A stretch of DNA of 64,000 nt from Dama dama (lineage: Eukaryota > Chordata > Mammalia > Artiodactyla > Cervidae). The notes under the pieces were generated by a model. The model worked only from the letters and a program-made list of their open reading frames with translations. It did not search any database and was not told the DNA's origin. Below, in pieces: positions 1-11,100 of this stretch. The DNA is taken from positions 71,207,001 to 71,271,000 of the forward strand of contig NC_083698.1 in the NCBI RefSeq assembly GCF_033118175.1, in the 5' to 3' direction. Made by a program: the position numbers and the translations under genes. Position 1 is the first letter of the stretch; each line of letters begins with the position of its first letter.

Positions 1-275
1 TGCTTTATATTAGTCTTTGGTGAAAGGGTTGAGCTGTGTCCACTGCCCAAAATCTATTGTGGTCAGCCATGAACACTAGTGGACCAAAAGGGTGAAACTG
101 TAAAAGAATGCAAATAATAGTACCATTTTCTCAAAAACGATAGACAACTTTAACTCAATCATAACCTTCTATGTGTATATTCTCTAGAAATTAAGGGAAA
201 AAAGCATTTCTAGCATAATATATTCTATAATAAACTTATCCTCACAAAACAGATGATCTCAGATGACTCCATTCA
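1..275. other. No feature recognised
   Basis: AT-rich single-copy-looking sequence. I see no open frame of note, no repeat family I can name and no simple repeat. Confidence 0.6.
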
Positions 276-559
276 AATTTTATTTTATTTAGTTTTGGCT
301 GTGCTGGGTCTTCATTGCTGCACGCGGGCTTTCTCTAGTTGTGGCGAGCGGGGACTACTCTTCATCGCTCTGCACGGGCTTCTCATTGCAGTGAAATCCT
401 CTTGTTGCAGAACACACGCTGTAGGCACCTGGGCTCTATAGTTGTGGCACACAGGCTTAGCTGTTCCTCAGCATGGGGGATCTTCCTGGATCAGGGACCA
501 AACCTGTGTTCCCTGTATTGGCAGGCAGATTCTCATTCACTGACCAACAGAGATGTCCC
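276..559 (-). mobile_element. CHR-type tRNA-derived SINE, full length, antisense
   Basis: Reads in reverse as a cetartiodactyl CHR-type SINE. It starts with the T-rich complement of the A-rich tail, then the body (CTGGGTCTTCATTGCTGCAC, later CTTGTTGCAGAACACACG) and ends with the complement of the tRNA-like head (a degenerate B box near 505-525 and a decayed GGGAAGTCC-type terminus). Several small changes show age. Possible TSDs flank it (261-272 and about 551-562, two mismatches) but overlap the degenerate head, so I do not rely on them. Confidence 0.88.
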
Positions 560-1515
560 CATATACAGTTTTGAAGTGGGGTCTGATTCCTTTCCAGATG
601 AAGTCTGAGTCTATCAACAACCTTCATTTTGTGGGTGTTGGTCACAGACAGGCAGACCCAGGCTGTCCCGCAAACTCTGGTGGAGCCCCACGTGGCAGTG
701 GCACTGAGCGAGGTGTGTGTGCTCCCGCCTCGCCAGCCGCTGAGCACCCCAGTCACCTGCAGCCCGGGTATGGCCCAGTGGGGTATGTTGACTCTGCCTG
801 CTGCCAAGTGTCTGATCACAGAAAGGAGTTCCTCCCCTGTGGGTCAGTCCCTCAGGAGGCCCAACTCTCTCTCTCCGTCTGTCTCACAGACACACATGGA
901 CCTGCACACGTGCACGTATGCTTTGGGGGAGGATTAGGAAGAAGAGGCGCATATACCTCCTCGTGGGTTGTGGAGAGGAGACAGATGTGAGGGTTGTGTG
1001 TGTATATGCATGTGACCACTTTTCTCACACCTTCTTAATTCCCTGGGTGATTTGCTTTAAGAAATTAACACTGATGAGATGCAGAAGTTTTATCATTATT
1101 GTTGTTTGTTGTTTTTGCTTTCCAACTATTGTATTTTGTTCTCAGGTGCAATAGAGATCCAATTGTTTGCTTGAATGAAGGAGAGGAAAAGGAGTAAGCA
1201 AGAGAAGAAAATAGAGGGGAACAAAAGAAACCTGATCCATTTCTGGGAAAAAAAAAAAAAATGTTATCCCTCCCTGCTGTGAAAAGCTTGCATTCCAAGG
1301 GCAACTTACATTGAGATGAGAATGATGGTGAGTTTATCTCAATAACTGATGAGACAGCCAGCTAAAGGCTATGCCATCCTAGGCAGCTGAGATGCTTTGA
1401 TAAGATGTAGGGGAGAAAGCCTGATTGGGAGAGAAAAGGATTCATTCTTGCAAGTAAGAGCACCGCTGGGCCTGGGAGCTGGAGGAGGGGAGCTGGGAGA
1501 GGAGGCAGGACACGA
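560..1515. other. Single-copy sequence with a purine tract and A14 run
   Basis: No gene recognised. Contains a TG-rich stretch near 990-1015, a strongly purine-biased tract at about 1174-1238 (GGAGAGGAAAAGGAG-like) and a run of 14 A at 1248-1261. The A run has no recognisable SINE or LINE body upstream. Short open frames on both strands (up to 145 codons) overlap one another and show no domain. Confidence 0.55.
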
Positions 1516-1519
1516 AGTG

Positions 1520-1668
1520 GGAAAAACATTTAGTAAACATGCTCTGTGTTCCAGGCACTCTAAAATGTATTATAAAACTTTCCAAGTTTTATAACAACTA
1601 TAGAGTACATGAGGTTTTCTCTATTTTATGGAAGAAAAAGCTAAGGTTTTGAAAGGCTAGGTAATTTT
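1520..1668 (-). mobile_element. MIR SINE remnant, antisense
   Basis: Matches the MIR core and 3' half in reverse: a TTTAGTAAACATG / CCAGGCACTCT tail block, then the ATAACAACTATAGAG / CTATTTTATGGAAGAAAAAGC block, the complement of the conserved MIR core. Heavily diverged, as expected of a mammal-wide SINE. Confidence 0.65.
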
Positions 1669-2920
1669 CCCCCGAGTATTCCTAGTTTTTGGCACAACTA
1701 TCCACTCAAAAACTGAAGCCAGAAACCTGGATTCATCCTAGACATCCCCTTCCCACAGCCCACCTTCTCCATCCAGACATTCAATCAATGAACAGCCCCC
1801 TGGAGGTGACCTCCTAAAACTGTCCCACTGCCTTTCTCCTGTTGGCCACCATCTTGCTTCAGACACCTTGTTTTCCACTTGGATTTTTATGATAGTATCC
1901 CGGTGGTCTTCTTGCCCAGTTAGCTCTGCCAAGAATCAGGCTGTGCAAAGACTGCTGGGCTTCCCTGTTTGACTACTTGGAATAACTACTGTAAATTTCA
2001 CTTTCAAAGAGATCTCATTCACCTCCATTCTTAAGAGGAAGCACGGTGGTCTCATTTCTAGTATATTTAGTATACATGTATATATTTATTTAGTATATAT
2101 TTAGTATACATGTCTGAAATCTCCATTTGCTCACCATCAAACTGAAACATGCTTTCCCGAAATCTAAAATAATTTAAAGTTTATTAAGCCAGGTTGCTTT
2201 TAATCTAGACACAAATCCTTAGCAACGAAGAACATTTTTGCTTTTTTATTTTTTTTTAAAGAAAAGTTCTATTTTGTTTTACCTAAAACTTGGAAGACAC
2301 ACACATATTGATTCCTTTATAAGAATAAAGTAAATTTTAAGTCTACTTTAACTTTCCAACTTGTCATCCCCCAGCTAGAGCAGATATCTTTTCATAATGC
2401 ATTTTCTGGGCCACAACCTGCAGCAGAGACTGAAGCCAGGCAGGGCACAGTGTGAATGAATTATGGCATCAGCCTCCCAGGTCACATCTGCTTCCCATTC
2501 CATGAGCTCTGAATGGTGCTGTCTGTGTTCCTCAGACACTCTGCACCTAGAAGTTATCAATCACCCAGGAAGGAACAAACCCTAACATTCTCCTGCTGCT
2601 TGGTGTTCTCAGCACTTGACAGGAAGCAGGACACAGAGCTTCATCTTTTGGAAGTATGGAAGAAATAAGTTTCTTTAAGCAGAAAATGTTGATGGTTTCA
2701 TGACTATTCAGATGTGACTTTTGACCAACTCTTGCCTGCTCTGCCCTCTGTCTTGTATTTTATGGCTTCTCCATCTCCATCTCATTCTAGTGAGTATTTT
2801 ACCACGCTCAAGGCATAATCCTTGTGTTTTACATCCCCATTTCGTTTTCTCCTCCTTTTGCCCACTTAGGCAGATATTGTTTGCTTACTTCCCATGTGAG
2901 GCCACTGGGAGCCTGTGAGA
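1669..2920. other. No gene; AT-rich tandem block inside
   Basis: No coding or RNA gene recognised. Apart from the small AT tandem repeat at 2060-2113 and a T-rich patch near 2240-2262, I see nothing I can assign to a family. Confidence 0.5.
2060..2113. repeat. AT-rich direct repeat, two 17-bp copies, period 34
   Basis: The 17-mer ATATTTAGTATACATGT occurs exactly at 2063-2079 and 2097-2113, with related TATATTTA sequence between. It contains the palindrome GTATAC. Probably slippage in an AT-rich tract. Confidence 0.8.
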
Positions 2921-2924
2921 GTGT

Positions 2925-3003
2925 CTATGCCTTGCCCATGGCCATGGATAGCAGGTGATGGAGCCAAGATCTTAGCGTGCTCCTTCCACTAAGCCATGCT
3001 GCT
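2925..3003 (-). mobile_element. Possible MIR remnant, antisense
   Basis: Shows the reverse-MIR order: CTTGCCCATGGCCATGGATAG (for CTTGCCCAAGGTCACACAGCTAG), GATGGAGCCAAGATCTTAG, then CCACTAAGCCATGCTGCTT. Highly diverged. Confidence 0.45.
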
Positions 3004-3139
3004 TTGAGGACTTAAGTCTCTGAAGCTCCTGAATATTCTTTCAGCACATCTAGAGCTGGGATGTATTTCTGAGATGAGACGGTTGCATTCCTTAATCTCC
3101 CTAGGGGGAAACTAAAGTTTTGAGGGACAGGCTGCTTCC

Positions 3140-3450
3140 AAGTTGAACAGACTTAAGACTTGAAATCAGAGGTCCTCATTTGAATGCCCCTTTTCCCAGA
3201 TCTTGGTGATCTGGGCAAATCCTATAATCATCCTGAAGATCAGGTACTAATATAGAATTCACAGGAGTCAAGTGAAATCATCCTTCGAACAAGGAGGTCT
3301 TTAGTGTCTTTTTTTGTATGTGACTCCTGCCGAAGCGGGTCTTGTCTAGGGATAGAGGCAATTGGAAAGTAAATTTTAAAACATGCTATTAAAATTATTG
3401 CAAAACTCCTGGCACATAGTTGATTTTCCATAAGTGAGTTAACGTTGTTA
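3140..3450 (+). mobile_element. Possible MIR remnant, sense
   Basis: Patches in MIR order: GACTTGAAATCAGAGGTCC near 3155, GATCTTGGTGATCTGGGCAAA near 3200 (the CTGTGTGACCTTGGGCAAG region) and CTCCTGGCACATAGTTGATT near 3408 (the CCTGGCACATAGTAGG tail). The spacing is longer than a normal MIR, so this could be two fragments. Confidence 0.35.
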
Positions 3451-3720
3451 CTGGTTTAAGGTTTAACTATTGAAAACAAGACCATGACAGCAAAAGTGTA
3501 GAGGTGACTCTTAAAGGAGATGTAAGAGTTAACAGTCAAATGCAATGTGAAATCCTGTACTGGATTTTGGTTTGCAAATCTTTAAAAGATATTTTGTGGA
3601 CAATTTAATAAACATTAAATTTCATAGGCATGATCATGGCTTTGTTGTTATATAGGAGAGTATCTTCGGTGAAGCATTTACTAGGGAAGGATCTGTCTGC
3701 CACCATAAGAAATAGTTCCA
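3451..3720. other. No feature recognised
   Basis: AT-rich sequence with no family or gene I can name. Confidence 0.5.
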
Positions 3721-3928
3721 TGGGCTTCCCTGGTGGATCAGACAGTAAAGAATCTGCCTGCAATGCAGGAGACCTGGGTTCTATCCCTAAGTTGGGAAGA
3801 TACCCTGGAGAAGGGAATGGCAACCCATTCCAGTATTCTAGCCTGGAGAATTCCATGGACAGAGGACCCAGGCAGGCTTCAGTCCATGGACTCACAAGAG
3901 TCGGACACGACTGAGTGACTAACACACG
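3721..3928 (+). mobile_element. Bov-tA SINE, sense
   Basis: Near full-length ruminant Bov-tA. The tRNA-Glu-derived head (GGGCTTCCCTGGTGGATCAG) and a B-box-like GGGTTCTATCCC lead into the BovA body (GGCAACCCATTCCAGTATTC, CCTGGAGAATTCCATGGACA) and the end GTCGGACACGACTGAG. A CA-rich tail follows to about 3944. The body is shared with the 3' end of BovB, which is why BovB is thought to supply its transposition machinery. Confidence 0.96.
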
Positions 3929-4264
3929 CACACACACTCACATTAAAGAGACTGAGAAAGAAAGGGAGATGAACTCACTTTCACAGGAAACTAAAATGAC
4001 ATCCACCCCAACAAAGGTTCATGAACATTTAAAAAAGCCTTTTTTATTTTTCTTATTCTAAAGAAATAATAGTAGATAAGATATAACTTCTTTGCCAGTG
4101 GGTAGAAATCATGCACTACGTGAGATTGCATTCCAGAATCTGAACCTTGAACAGCAGTACAAAGAAGCTGAAAATGAGTCGAGCTGTACTCCAAGAAACT
4201 GTGTGGTTCTCTTGCACCTGCCCATCCAGCCCAGTGTCACAGCCTCCAGTCAAGCTTCTTCTAT
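3929..4264. other. CA-rich SINE tail and single-copy sequence
   Basis: A short CA-rich stretch to about 3944 is the tail of the SINE before it. The rest has no recognised family or gene. Confidence 0.5.
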
Positions 4265-4491
4265 GGGCTGTGTACTCTGCTGTGCTTAGTCACTCAGTCA
4301 TGTCCAACTCTTTGTGACCTCATCGACTATAGCCCATCAGGCTCCTCTGTCCATGGGGATTCTCCAAGCAAGAATACTAGAGTGCGTTGCCATGCCCTCT
4401 CCGGGGGATCTTCCCAACCCAGGGATTGAACCCATGTCTCCCTCATTGCAGACAGATTCTTTACTGTCTGAGCCACCAGTGAAGCCCAGAT
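4265..4491 (-). mobile_element. Bov-tA SINE, antisense, with 9-bp TSD
   Basis: Reverse-oriented Bov-tA: GTGCTTAGTCACTCAGTCATG, then CCATCAGGCTCCTCTGTCCA, then the B-box complement (GGGATTGAACCC) and the head complement ending GAAGCCCA. The exact direct repeat TTCTTCTAT at 4256-4264 and 4492-4500 is the target-site duplication. Confidence 0.95.
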
Positions 4492-4500
4492 TTCTTCTAT

Positions 4501-5403
4501 AAATAAGCCTGTTTCCCTGAGGGTGGCCAGGGTTGGCTCCTGTTCACAACCAAAGAAGCACAACAGATACAACAAAGAAGACATTGTTCAACTATAGATT
4601 AAAGGAGATTAAAGAGTAAACCTTCTTATCCCTTTCAATAGTCCCGTTACCCAGCATTTTAATTATAGGCTCATCTGAGTTTTTCTAAGCAATTAAACCA
4701 AAGTGTCCCTGCATATGCTGATATAAATCCACCATTCTGTCACTATCTAGAAGTAATAGTAGTAATGGCCAGACTGCCCCTCCAATGGCCTGCTCCCAGT
4801 AGTTATGCAGATCCCACACCAAAGAGGGAAAGTGCTCATCCAGATTGGCCTTGCCCGAGGTATCTCCATAATACCTCCCAGATCACCAACTTTGACTCAC
4901 GCATGTGTCTGGTGGTCTCCACAAGTCTAGTCCACCGGCCAAGGGATTTGCTGCTGTTACCTTTAGTTGCCAAGACCCCAACACAGCATCTTGGCCTCAA
5001 CAGAAATGCAAAAATAGTTATTAAATAAGAAAACAAATGAGCAAAAGAGTTGTAGCACCTGCAAAGATAGAACAAAACCAATGGCATAATTCCAAATATA
5101 TTACAGCCAATGACCATTAAAAGGGTATGCCAACAAACCTGAAACTTATATGGACAACTTTGTTGACAGAGGGAGTCCATAGAACTCACTTAATAGATAA
5201 TCCAGTAGTTATTAAAGAATTAGGTCAATAACGAAACTTCAATGCAAAAAAAAAAAAAATTGTGCAGTGTATGGAGAAGGTACTGTTATTGTATGTGTCA
5301 ACAGTGGTTTGCAAAGTTTTGTGCTGGAGATTTCTCACTGAATGATACTCCACTGTTGTGGTAGTTGAAGTGTTGAAGTATTAACTTCAGCTGGGTAGAC
5401 CAG
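4501..5403. other. Single-copy sequence; unassigned hydrophobic frame; A14 run
   Basis: No gene recognised. A minus-strand open frame (4836-5189, 117 codons) has one hydrophobic stretch (LLMVIGCNIFGIMPLVLFYL). It matches no family I know and its length is within chance expectation. A run of 14 A lies at 5246-5259. The sequence before it could be a decayed retrocopy, but I cannot name a source. Confidence 0.4.
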
Positions 5404-5551
5404 TTGAGTTGATAGTGATCAAATAGAGACATTAATTGAAAACAATCAATGTTGAAGTTGACAGTGATCAAATAGAGACATTAATTGAAAACAATCAATG
5501 TTGAAGTTGACAGTGATCAAATAGAGACATTAAATGAGAGCAATCCACGTT
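5404..5551. repeat. 49-bp tandem repeat, three copies
   Basis: GATCAAATAGAGACATTAA recurs at 5417, 5466 and 5515, an exact period of 49 bp. Copies 1 and 2 are almost identical across the unit. Copy 3 has about five substitutions and ends near 5551. The unit looks like no transposon I know, so this is a local tandem expansion. Confidence 0.95.
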
Positions 5552-5879
5552 ATTGGAGATTGTTATTTCTTAACTCTGTCTCCCCTCATCAAGGTCCATA
5601 TTTCCATTATCACAGTTAAAGCATCACAATCTTTCTTTTGAATTTTTGCATTCTCCTAACTTACCTCCTCTGTTCAGGTATTTCTACTTTCCGTAGTTAA
5701 TTTTTAAGAATGAAAATCTGGCTATTTGCATTCTTCTTAAAGCCCTCCTCCCCAGAACCTGGTTTTTCTATTTTATTGCCCCAGGTCCAGCCATACTAAT
5801 CTTTTGCTGACTTGCCAGCATCACCCTCTCTCTGTGAGGTGCCCTTTGCACCTGCATGCATGTGATCCTGTACTAGCAG
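5552..5879. other. No feature recognised
   Basis: Pyrimidine-leaning sequence without an identifiable repeat or gene. Confidence 0.5.
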
Positions 5880-6475
5880 CTGGGATGCAGCATGAGCAAG
5901 TCCTGCCCCTTAGGCTGGATGCTTTAGTAGGGAGAGACAAACAACAGACATAGAACAAACAAACAGGGTATTTCAGGAACTCACGGATTTTACAAAGATA
6001 AGACGGGTAGTAGAATGGGGATTTCTTGAAGAGTAGCCTTCATAGTAGGATGAACAGACTTTTAGGGAAGATCTTAGTGATGAAGAGGCAGCTGTGTAAG
6101 GATCCAGGGACAGAAGAAGAAAGGATGGTAGAGAGGAAATCTACTGGGTCCAGGGCAGACAGGTTCTTGTAATTGTGATGAGTGCTACAAGACTGGCATG
6201 GTGGGGAGCCATGAAGCAACAGGATGAGATTTGCCTTGGTGCCTCTGGGTTTGGGTGGAGCTTAGGCTATAGAAAGGCAAAGGTGGAGGCCGAGGGGATG
6301 ACCAGGCATATTGCTATCATCCAAGCAAGAGCTGATGGCAGCTTACTGTGGCTTGACTTAAAGATATGTTGTGAAATCAAACTCAAAGGATGAGTTGGAC
6401 ATGGATGTGTAAGGAGGACAAAAGCTGATGTGCTCCTTAAGTTATGGCATATTGGGAAAGCTGCACAGGAAAAAT
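5880..6475. mobile_element. Ancient LINE 3'-region fragment (L1M- or L2-type)
   Basis: Follows the order of a mammal-wide repeat: a GGAGAGACAAACAACAGACA block, later GGGGAGCCATGAAG, then ATCCAAGCAAGAGCTGATGG (compare ATCCAGGCGAGAGATGATGG) and CTCAAAGGATGAGTTGGACATG. I know this order as an untranslated LINE 3' region but cannot settle the family or strand by eye, so strand is left open. The same block order recurs at 12575-12865 and 39580-39990. Confidence 0.42.
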
Positions 6476-6960
6476 TGAGAGTTCTCGTTGCCACAGCTGT
6501 CTTCTTATTTCAAACTCAAGCAGAGATTCAGAGAGGTGGTTGGGTGACTGTGGGAAACTAGGAAGACAGGTCCAAGCCAAATAGATTTCTGACATTTGAA
6601 GACATGTTTCTTGTTGAGATAACCTGGGGGAGAGAGAAACAGTAGGAAATAAAAGCTGAGGGGGTAGAACAGCAAGTCAGACAGTAGTTTGAGAAGTCTG
6701 GGCAAACCTTGGTTCACTCCTACCACCTTTCAAAAATCAGCTTAGAAACACTTCGCTTGGAAAGTGACAGCTGACTACAGGAGGCTGGAAGAACTGCCAT
6801 CTCACCTACTCCTAAAGACTGTCCCCCACTTAGTGATAAAGACTTGCTTGCCTGCCCACCCACCCTGCCTGGAGGACCTGGGCTGTGGCTTCTGCACACA
6901 ACACTTGTTTGACACCTGTCAATGAACAATCATGTCTGTCAGGCAAATCAGACAAAAGAC
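6476..6960. other. No feature recognised
   Basis: Possible continuation of the LINE fragment before it for the first tens of bases, then sequence I cannot assign. No gene seen. Confidence 0.45.
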
Positions 6961-6964
6961 TACA

Positions 6965-7822
6965 ACATATGTGAAGAACTGTCAAAACTCAGTGGTAGGA
7001 AAACAAAGAACCCAACTAAAAAGTAATTGATAGACCTGGACTCTTCACCAAAGAGATCATTCAGGTGGCAAATGAGCACAGGAAAGATGTTCATCATCAT
7101 TAGCCATCAGGGAAATGCAAATTAAAACCAAAACAGGGACCACTATATCCCTGTTGGAATGGCTAAGATAAATACTGACAGTACCAAGCGCCGATGAGGA
7201 TGCAGAACTGTAGATGGTTCTGTCCCGCTGGTGGGAATGCAAAATAATGGAGAAAACCTTCTGGAAAACAGTTTGGCACTTTTTCTTGTAAAGTTAGATA
7301 TGCACTTATCATATGAGCCAGCAATCCCACTGTTGGGTATTTGCTCTAAAGAAATGAAGACTTATATGAATGCAAAAGCCAGTGCAAATGTTTATAACAG
7401 CTTTACTCATAATTACCCAAAACTGGGAACCGGTCCTTTAACAGTTGAGTGGATGGAGCATTCAAACAAGGGAATGCTATCAGCAATAATAAGAAATGGA
7501 CTAATGACAGGAGTAGAATGATGAGTCTCAAAGGCATTATGCAAAGTGAAGGAAGCCAATCTGAATGGTATGATTCCATATATACAACACTCTGGAAAAG
7601 ACAGAATTATAGTGACAGAACCGATCAGTGGTTGCCAAGAATTAGGGTTGGGGTGTGACTGTAAAGGAATAGTATGATGGCACTTGGGGGAATGACGGAA
7701 TGGTTTTATATCCTGATTGTTGTGGTGCTCTGGTGTATAAATCTATACATATGTAAAAATTATAGAACTATACGCCAAAAAAGCTGATATTACTGTAGGT
7801 TAATTAAAGATGTATCATTTAA
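6965..7822 (+). mobile_element. L1 3' end (end of ORF2 and 3' UTR), sense, inactive
   Basis: Colinear with the end of mammalian L1 ORF2 and the 3' UTR. Signs are TCATTAGCCATCAGGGAAAT and TGCAAATTAAAACC (7095-7125), GTGGGAATGCAAAATAATGG (7230), CTTATCATATGAGCCAGCAA (7305), and the AACTGGGAACCGGTCC and ACAGTTGAGTGGATGG blocks. Multiple stops and indels break the frame. Truncated at the 5' side. Its 3' end carries a short SINE insertion. Confidence 0.9.
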
Positions 7823-7953
7823 GTTTGGGGGTTTTTTAAAAATATTTTTGGCTGTGCCACATGGCCTGCAGAACTTCCCTGACCAGGGATTGAACCCATC
7901 CCACCTGCATTGGAAGTATGGAGTCTTAACCACTGAACCCTCAGGGAAGTTCT
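7823..7953 (-). mobile_element. Short CHR-like tRNA SINE, antisense, with 16-bp TSD
   Basis: A 131-bp T-rich to head unit: GTTTTTTAAAAATATTTTTG tail complement, GGCTGTGCCACATGGCCTGC body, B-box complement GGGATTGAACCC, and head complement TTAACCACTGAACCCTCAGG. Flanked by AAGATGTATCATTTAA (7807-7822) and AAGATGCATCATTTAA (7954-7969), a 16-bp TSD with one mismatch. It is shorter than the ~300-bp CHR copies, so it lacks their middle section or is a short subfamily. Confidence 0.92.
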
Positions 7954-7969
7954 AAGATGCATCATTTAA

Positions 7970-8989
7970 AAATCATCATCTGCTGTACGAATGAATGGAT
8001 GAAGTTTATTTGCAATCAGACTGACTTCTAGGATTTCCTAGTTACTTTGTCTTATTCTGACCAAAATGGGTGAACCTATTGGACTAGAAAAGAGAAATTT
8101 CCGAGGCAACCTATGGCATCAGTGTCTTCCTTTGATGTTAAACCACAAGACACAAGTTGATGTGTGTTGATGAGTCCAGAATTGTGGGGTTTTCTCAGGC
8201 CCTCGATACAGAGTTCTCTCTCCTGCAGGAAGACCTGAGTGGCTAGGACATAACAGTAATTGGACACAGCAGAGCTGGTCAGGTCCCCTGCAGGTGTGAC
8301 TCTGGTTCTGAGATGGTGGGCAAAGCACTCCAGCCCTGACACCCGGCTTCCCTGCCCACAGAATGGATCGAAGCATTCTTAACTTACAAGGCGGTTGTGT
8401 GTGAAAGTGTTTTCCAAAGTGTGAATTGTCTGCAGCAAAGCAGAGGCTGTTGAGCATCCCATATCCACACACCTCTCGTTACCCTTACCAGCTCCTCTGG
8501 CAAAACATGGACAGGCCTCCCCTCCACTTGGACTGCCTCGTTGGGAGGCTGCCCTCATAGTCCCTGTAACCTGATTCCGTCTGTCAGGAAAGGCTGCATC
8601 TGGGGGCTGGCACACTTCATTTGGGTTTGATTAACGAGGCTGCGGAGGGTCTTTGGGGCACAGCCGCTCAGATGCACACTTCTTTCCAGCACCAGATATG
8701 CCATTTATCTGTGTTTTCCTTTGGGGAAGAAGGAGGAAATGGGCTGTTAGTAAAAACACAGACTCACTTATTATAATAAATTATAGTGAAAAGTAAAATA
8801 AACATGACCCCACTCATAAAGGGTGAATCTGATCCAGAGAGAGCCTCAGGAAAGAGAAGATAACAAAGAAATAAGTAAAAGATACTTTCTCCTTGGTTGT
8901 TCCCTGGTACAGGCAGTGGTATTCACCACACGTTTAGGGGCACACAGGCTATTGTAGAGCAAGAGCGTCAACATTTAGGCCACCGAAAT
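7970..8989. other. Single-copy sequence
   Basis: Nothing I can assign. Minus-strand frames of 88-117 codons at 8076-8472 overlap each other and contain no recognisable domain. Confidence 0.5.
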
Positions 8990-9790
8990 GCTACAGAAGT
9001 TTGATGTTTTTGTTGCATGAAGAGTTCATGCAAATTGTGGAAATCAACTCCCAATGGACAAGTGAGAGACAGATAATTCACCCCAGAGAAAAAGGAATTA
9101 GGGAACATATTAATACATGTGGGAAAATGTTCAACCTTACTGGTGATTAAAGAATGAAAATTAAGATAATGAGATATCTTTCATTGCCTATCAAGTTAAC
9201 AAAAATGTCAAAATAAAATATGTAATGCTGGTAAAGTCAAGGAAACTTATATAATGCTGATAGATGTATAAATTGATACAACTATTTTCAAAAGCAATGT
9301 GGTAATATGTATTAAGAACTATAAAAAACATGCATACCTTTTAGCCTGATGTTTATATCATTTAACCAGTAATCCATGTGAGTAAATCTGACCAAAAGAA
9401 AAACACTTAATGTATAAAAAGGATAGCCAAAAGAAGCAACTCTAAATACATCCGAAAAAATTATTTGTACAAAGTTATTCATCACAGTAAGTTTGGAAGT
9501 AAATTAAATATCCCTGAACTATTTTGCAAGCATCTGAAAAAATGGTGGCAAAGAGTTTTAAATAGCTTGTGGAGATATTTATGATATAATGTTGGATTAT
9601 AAGGCAAGTTAGAAAGTTGTTTACATAGTACAACTTTAATTATACAAGCAACGCTTTATGGAGATCGAGACTCGAAGAAACGAACAAAACAGCAATAATG
9701 GTAATATTTTGAAAACTAGACATAACTTTTTAGTTCTAACCTGTTGGCCTATTTTTTTTTTTAATGAAAATGTATTTTGGGGAGAAAACA
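8990..9790 (+). mobile_element. Old L1 3' end, sense
   Basis: Diverged L1M-type order: AATGTTCAACCTTACTGGTG (9127), the AATTAAGATAATGAGATATC block, GAAAGTTGTTTACATAGTAC, then a TTTTGAAAACTAGACATAAC tail region and T-rich sequence near 9750. No usable frame. It looks older than the L1 at 6965. Confidence 0.7.
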
Positions 9791-10949
9791 AAGAAGGGTT
9801 AAAGATGAGCTCAGATCTTCCTAATGATCCATGGCTCATCTATCATTCATGAATGTATCTTAATCTTTCTTGAGCCTATTGAGGTCAACCCCACGACCTC
9901 AGACTAATGAGTTCCTTACGATGTCACTGTTGTGTAGAGCATGACTTCCTTCCCTACAGAGTCTACGTTTTAAGACTGTAAGGATGCACTTGGATCACAT
10001 TGGATGTAGTAGCCGAATTGGGCAGCATCCATGATCCCAGCTGCCCAGAAACTTCTCTAGGTCCCAAGCACAGCTGGTAGAATGTCCCTTAGGGTAACCA
10101 CTGCAGGTGTCTGGCAACATCCAGGAAGCCAAATATGTTTACAGTCTGCAGCTAGTGCTTCCCACACAGAGGAATCTTCCGTAGAGCCCACTCCACCTCT
10201 CCAAACGCCTCTGGTCTCTTGGTGCCTGGCCTGGCATTCGGAGAGGAACAGGACAAAGAATCAAGAGAGGGAACACCTCAGAGCAGTGCCCACGAGGAGC
10301 GGCCAGGCCTGAGCCCAGTTCAGGTGGAGTGCAAGCCCAGTGCAGGTACAGGAGCGCCTCTCTGCCCTTTTTTGGCCATGCCTCCTTTTGTTTCATGAAT
10401 TTCTCTGACCGTGGCTGCACATTATGCTCTCCTCTTTGTGGTTTTCAGCTCTTCAGGATGCAAAATTACTGCCAAAAACCAAGAGAATTTCTTGACTAAA
10501 TCATGAGCAAAAATATTTTAAATAAAGCATTTGCTCATTCATGTTCATAGTGTCTCCACATAACAAATCTTGTGATCAGGGGACCCAGACTTGGCTCAAG
10601 ACAGTGAGTCCAGGGACAAGGTTGATGGATGGATCAACTGGGAGTGACCCCTGACCTTTAGGGCCCAGCTACTTTGTTCCCTGTCAAACCACAGATGAGG
10701 TTTAGGCATATACAAAATAAATCAGATTCAGTAACACTGAAAACAAAACCTTCCTGGTTGATGTTACCAAGAGCCATCAGATGCCAAAGAGAATAACCAG
10801 TTTCCTGGAGTGAATGTCTTATTGTACTAAGTTGCCCAGTTCTTTCTTGACAAAGAAGAAAGTCAGATGGTCCTTAGAAGAAAATAAGGAGCCTGCGTGC
10901 TATGGGGACAGAGAAGAACCAAGAGCAAGGGTGTCACGGCTACAACCAA
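9791..10949. other. Single-copy sequence
   Basis: No gene, RNA or repeat recognised. Overlapping open frames on both strands at 10082-10420 (76-93 codons) have no domain. Confidence 0.5.
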
Positions 10950-11100
10950 TAAAGTGTTTGTGCTCTACTCAATCCTCAGAGAAACCGAGGTGGGTTCCCG
11001 TCCGCCTTGCACAGGAAAAGAGCCCAGAGAAAAGTTGGGTGATGTCGCACAAGGTCACACAGCAAGCAAGTGCCGGAGCTGGAATCTCGGACAGGACCGA
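10950..11100 (-). mobile_element. MIR SINE remnant, antisense
   Basis: Clear MIR core in reverse: CTCAGAGAAACCGAGGTGGG, CCCAGAGAAAAGTTGGGTGA and CACAAGGTCACACAGCAAGC, then GTGCCGGAGCTGGAATCTC. These correspond to the core and tRNA-like part of MIR. Confidence 0.75.

Noticed and set aside
273..562. TSD for the first CHR SINE
   Set aside because: The candidate repeat overlaps the degenerate SINE head, so it cannot be separated from the element itself.
5404..5551. CRISPR-like array
   Set aside because: Repeats are directly abutting 49-bp units without spacers, in a mammalian genome.
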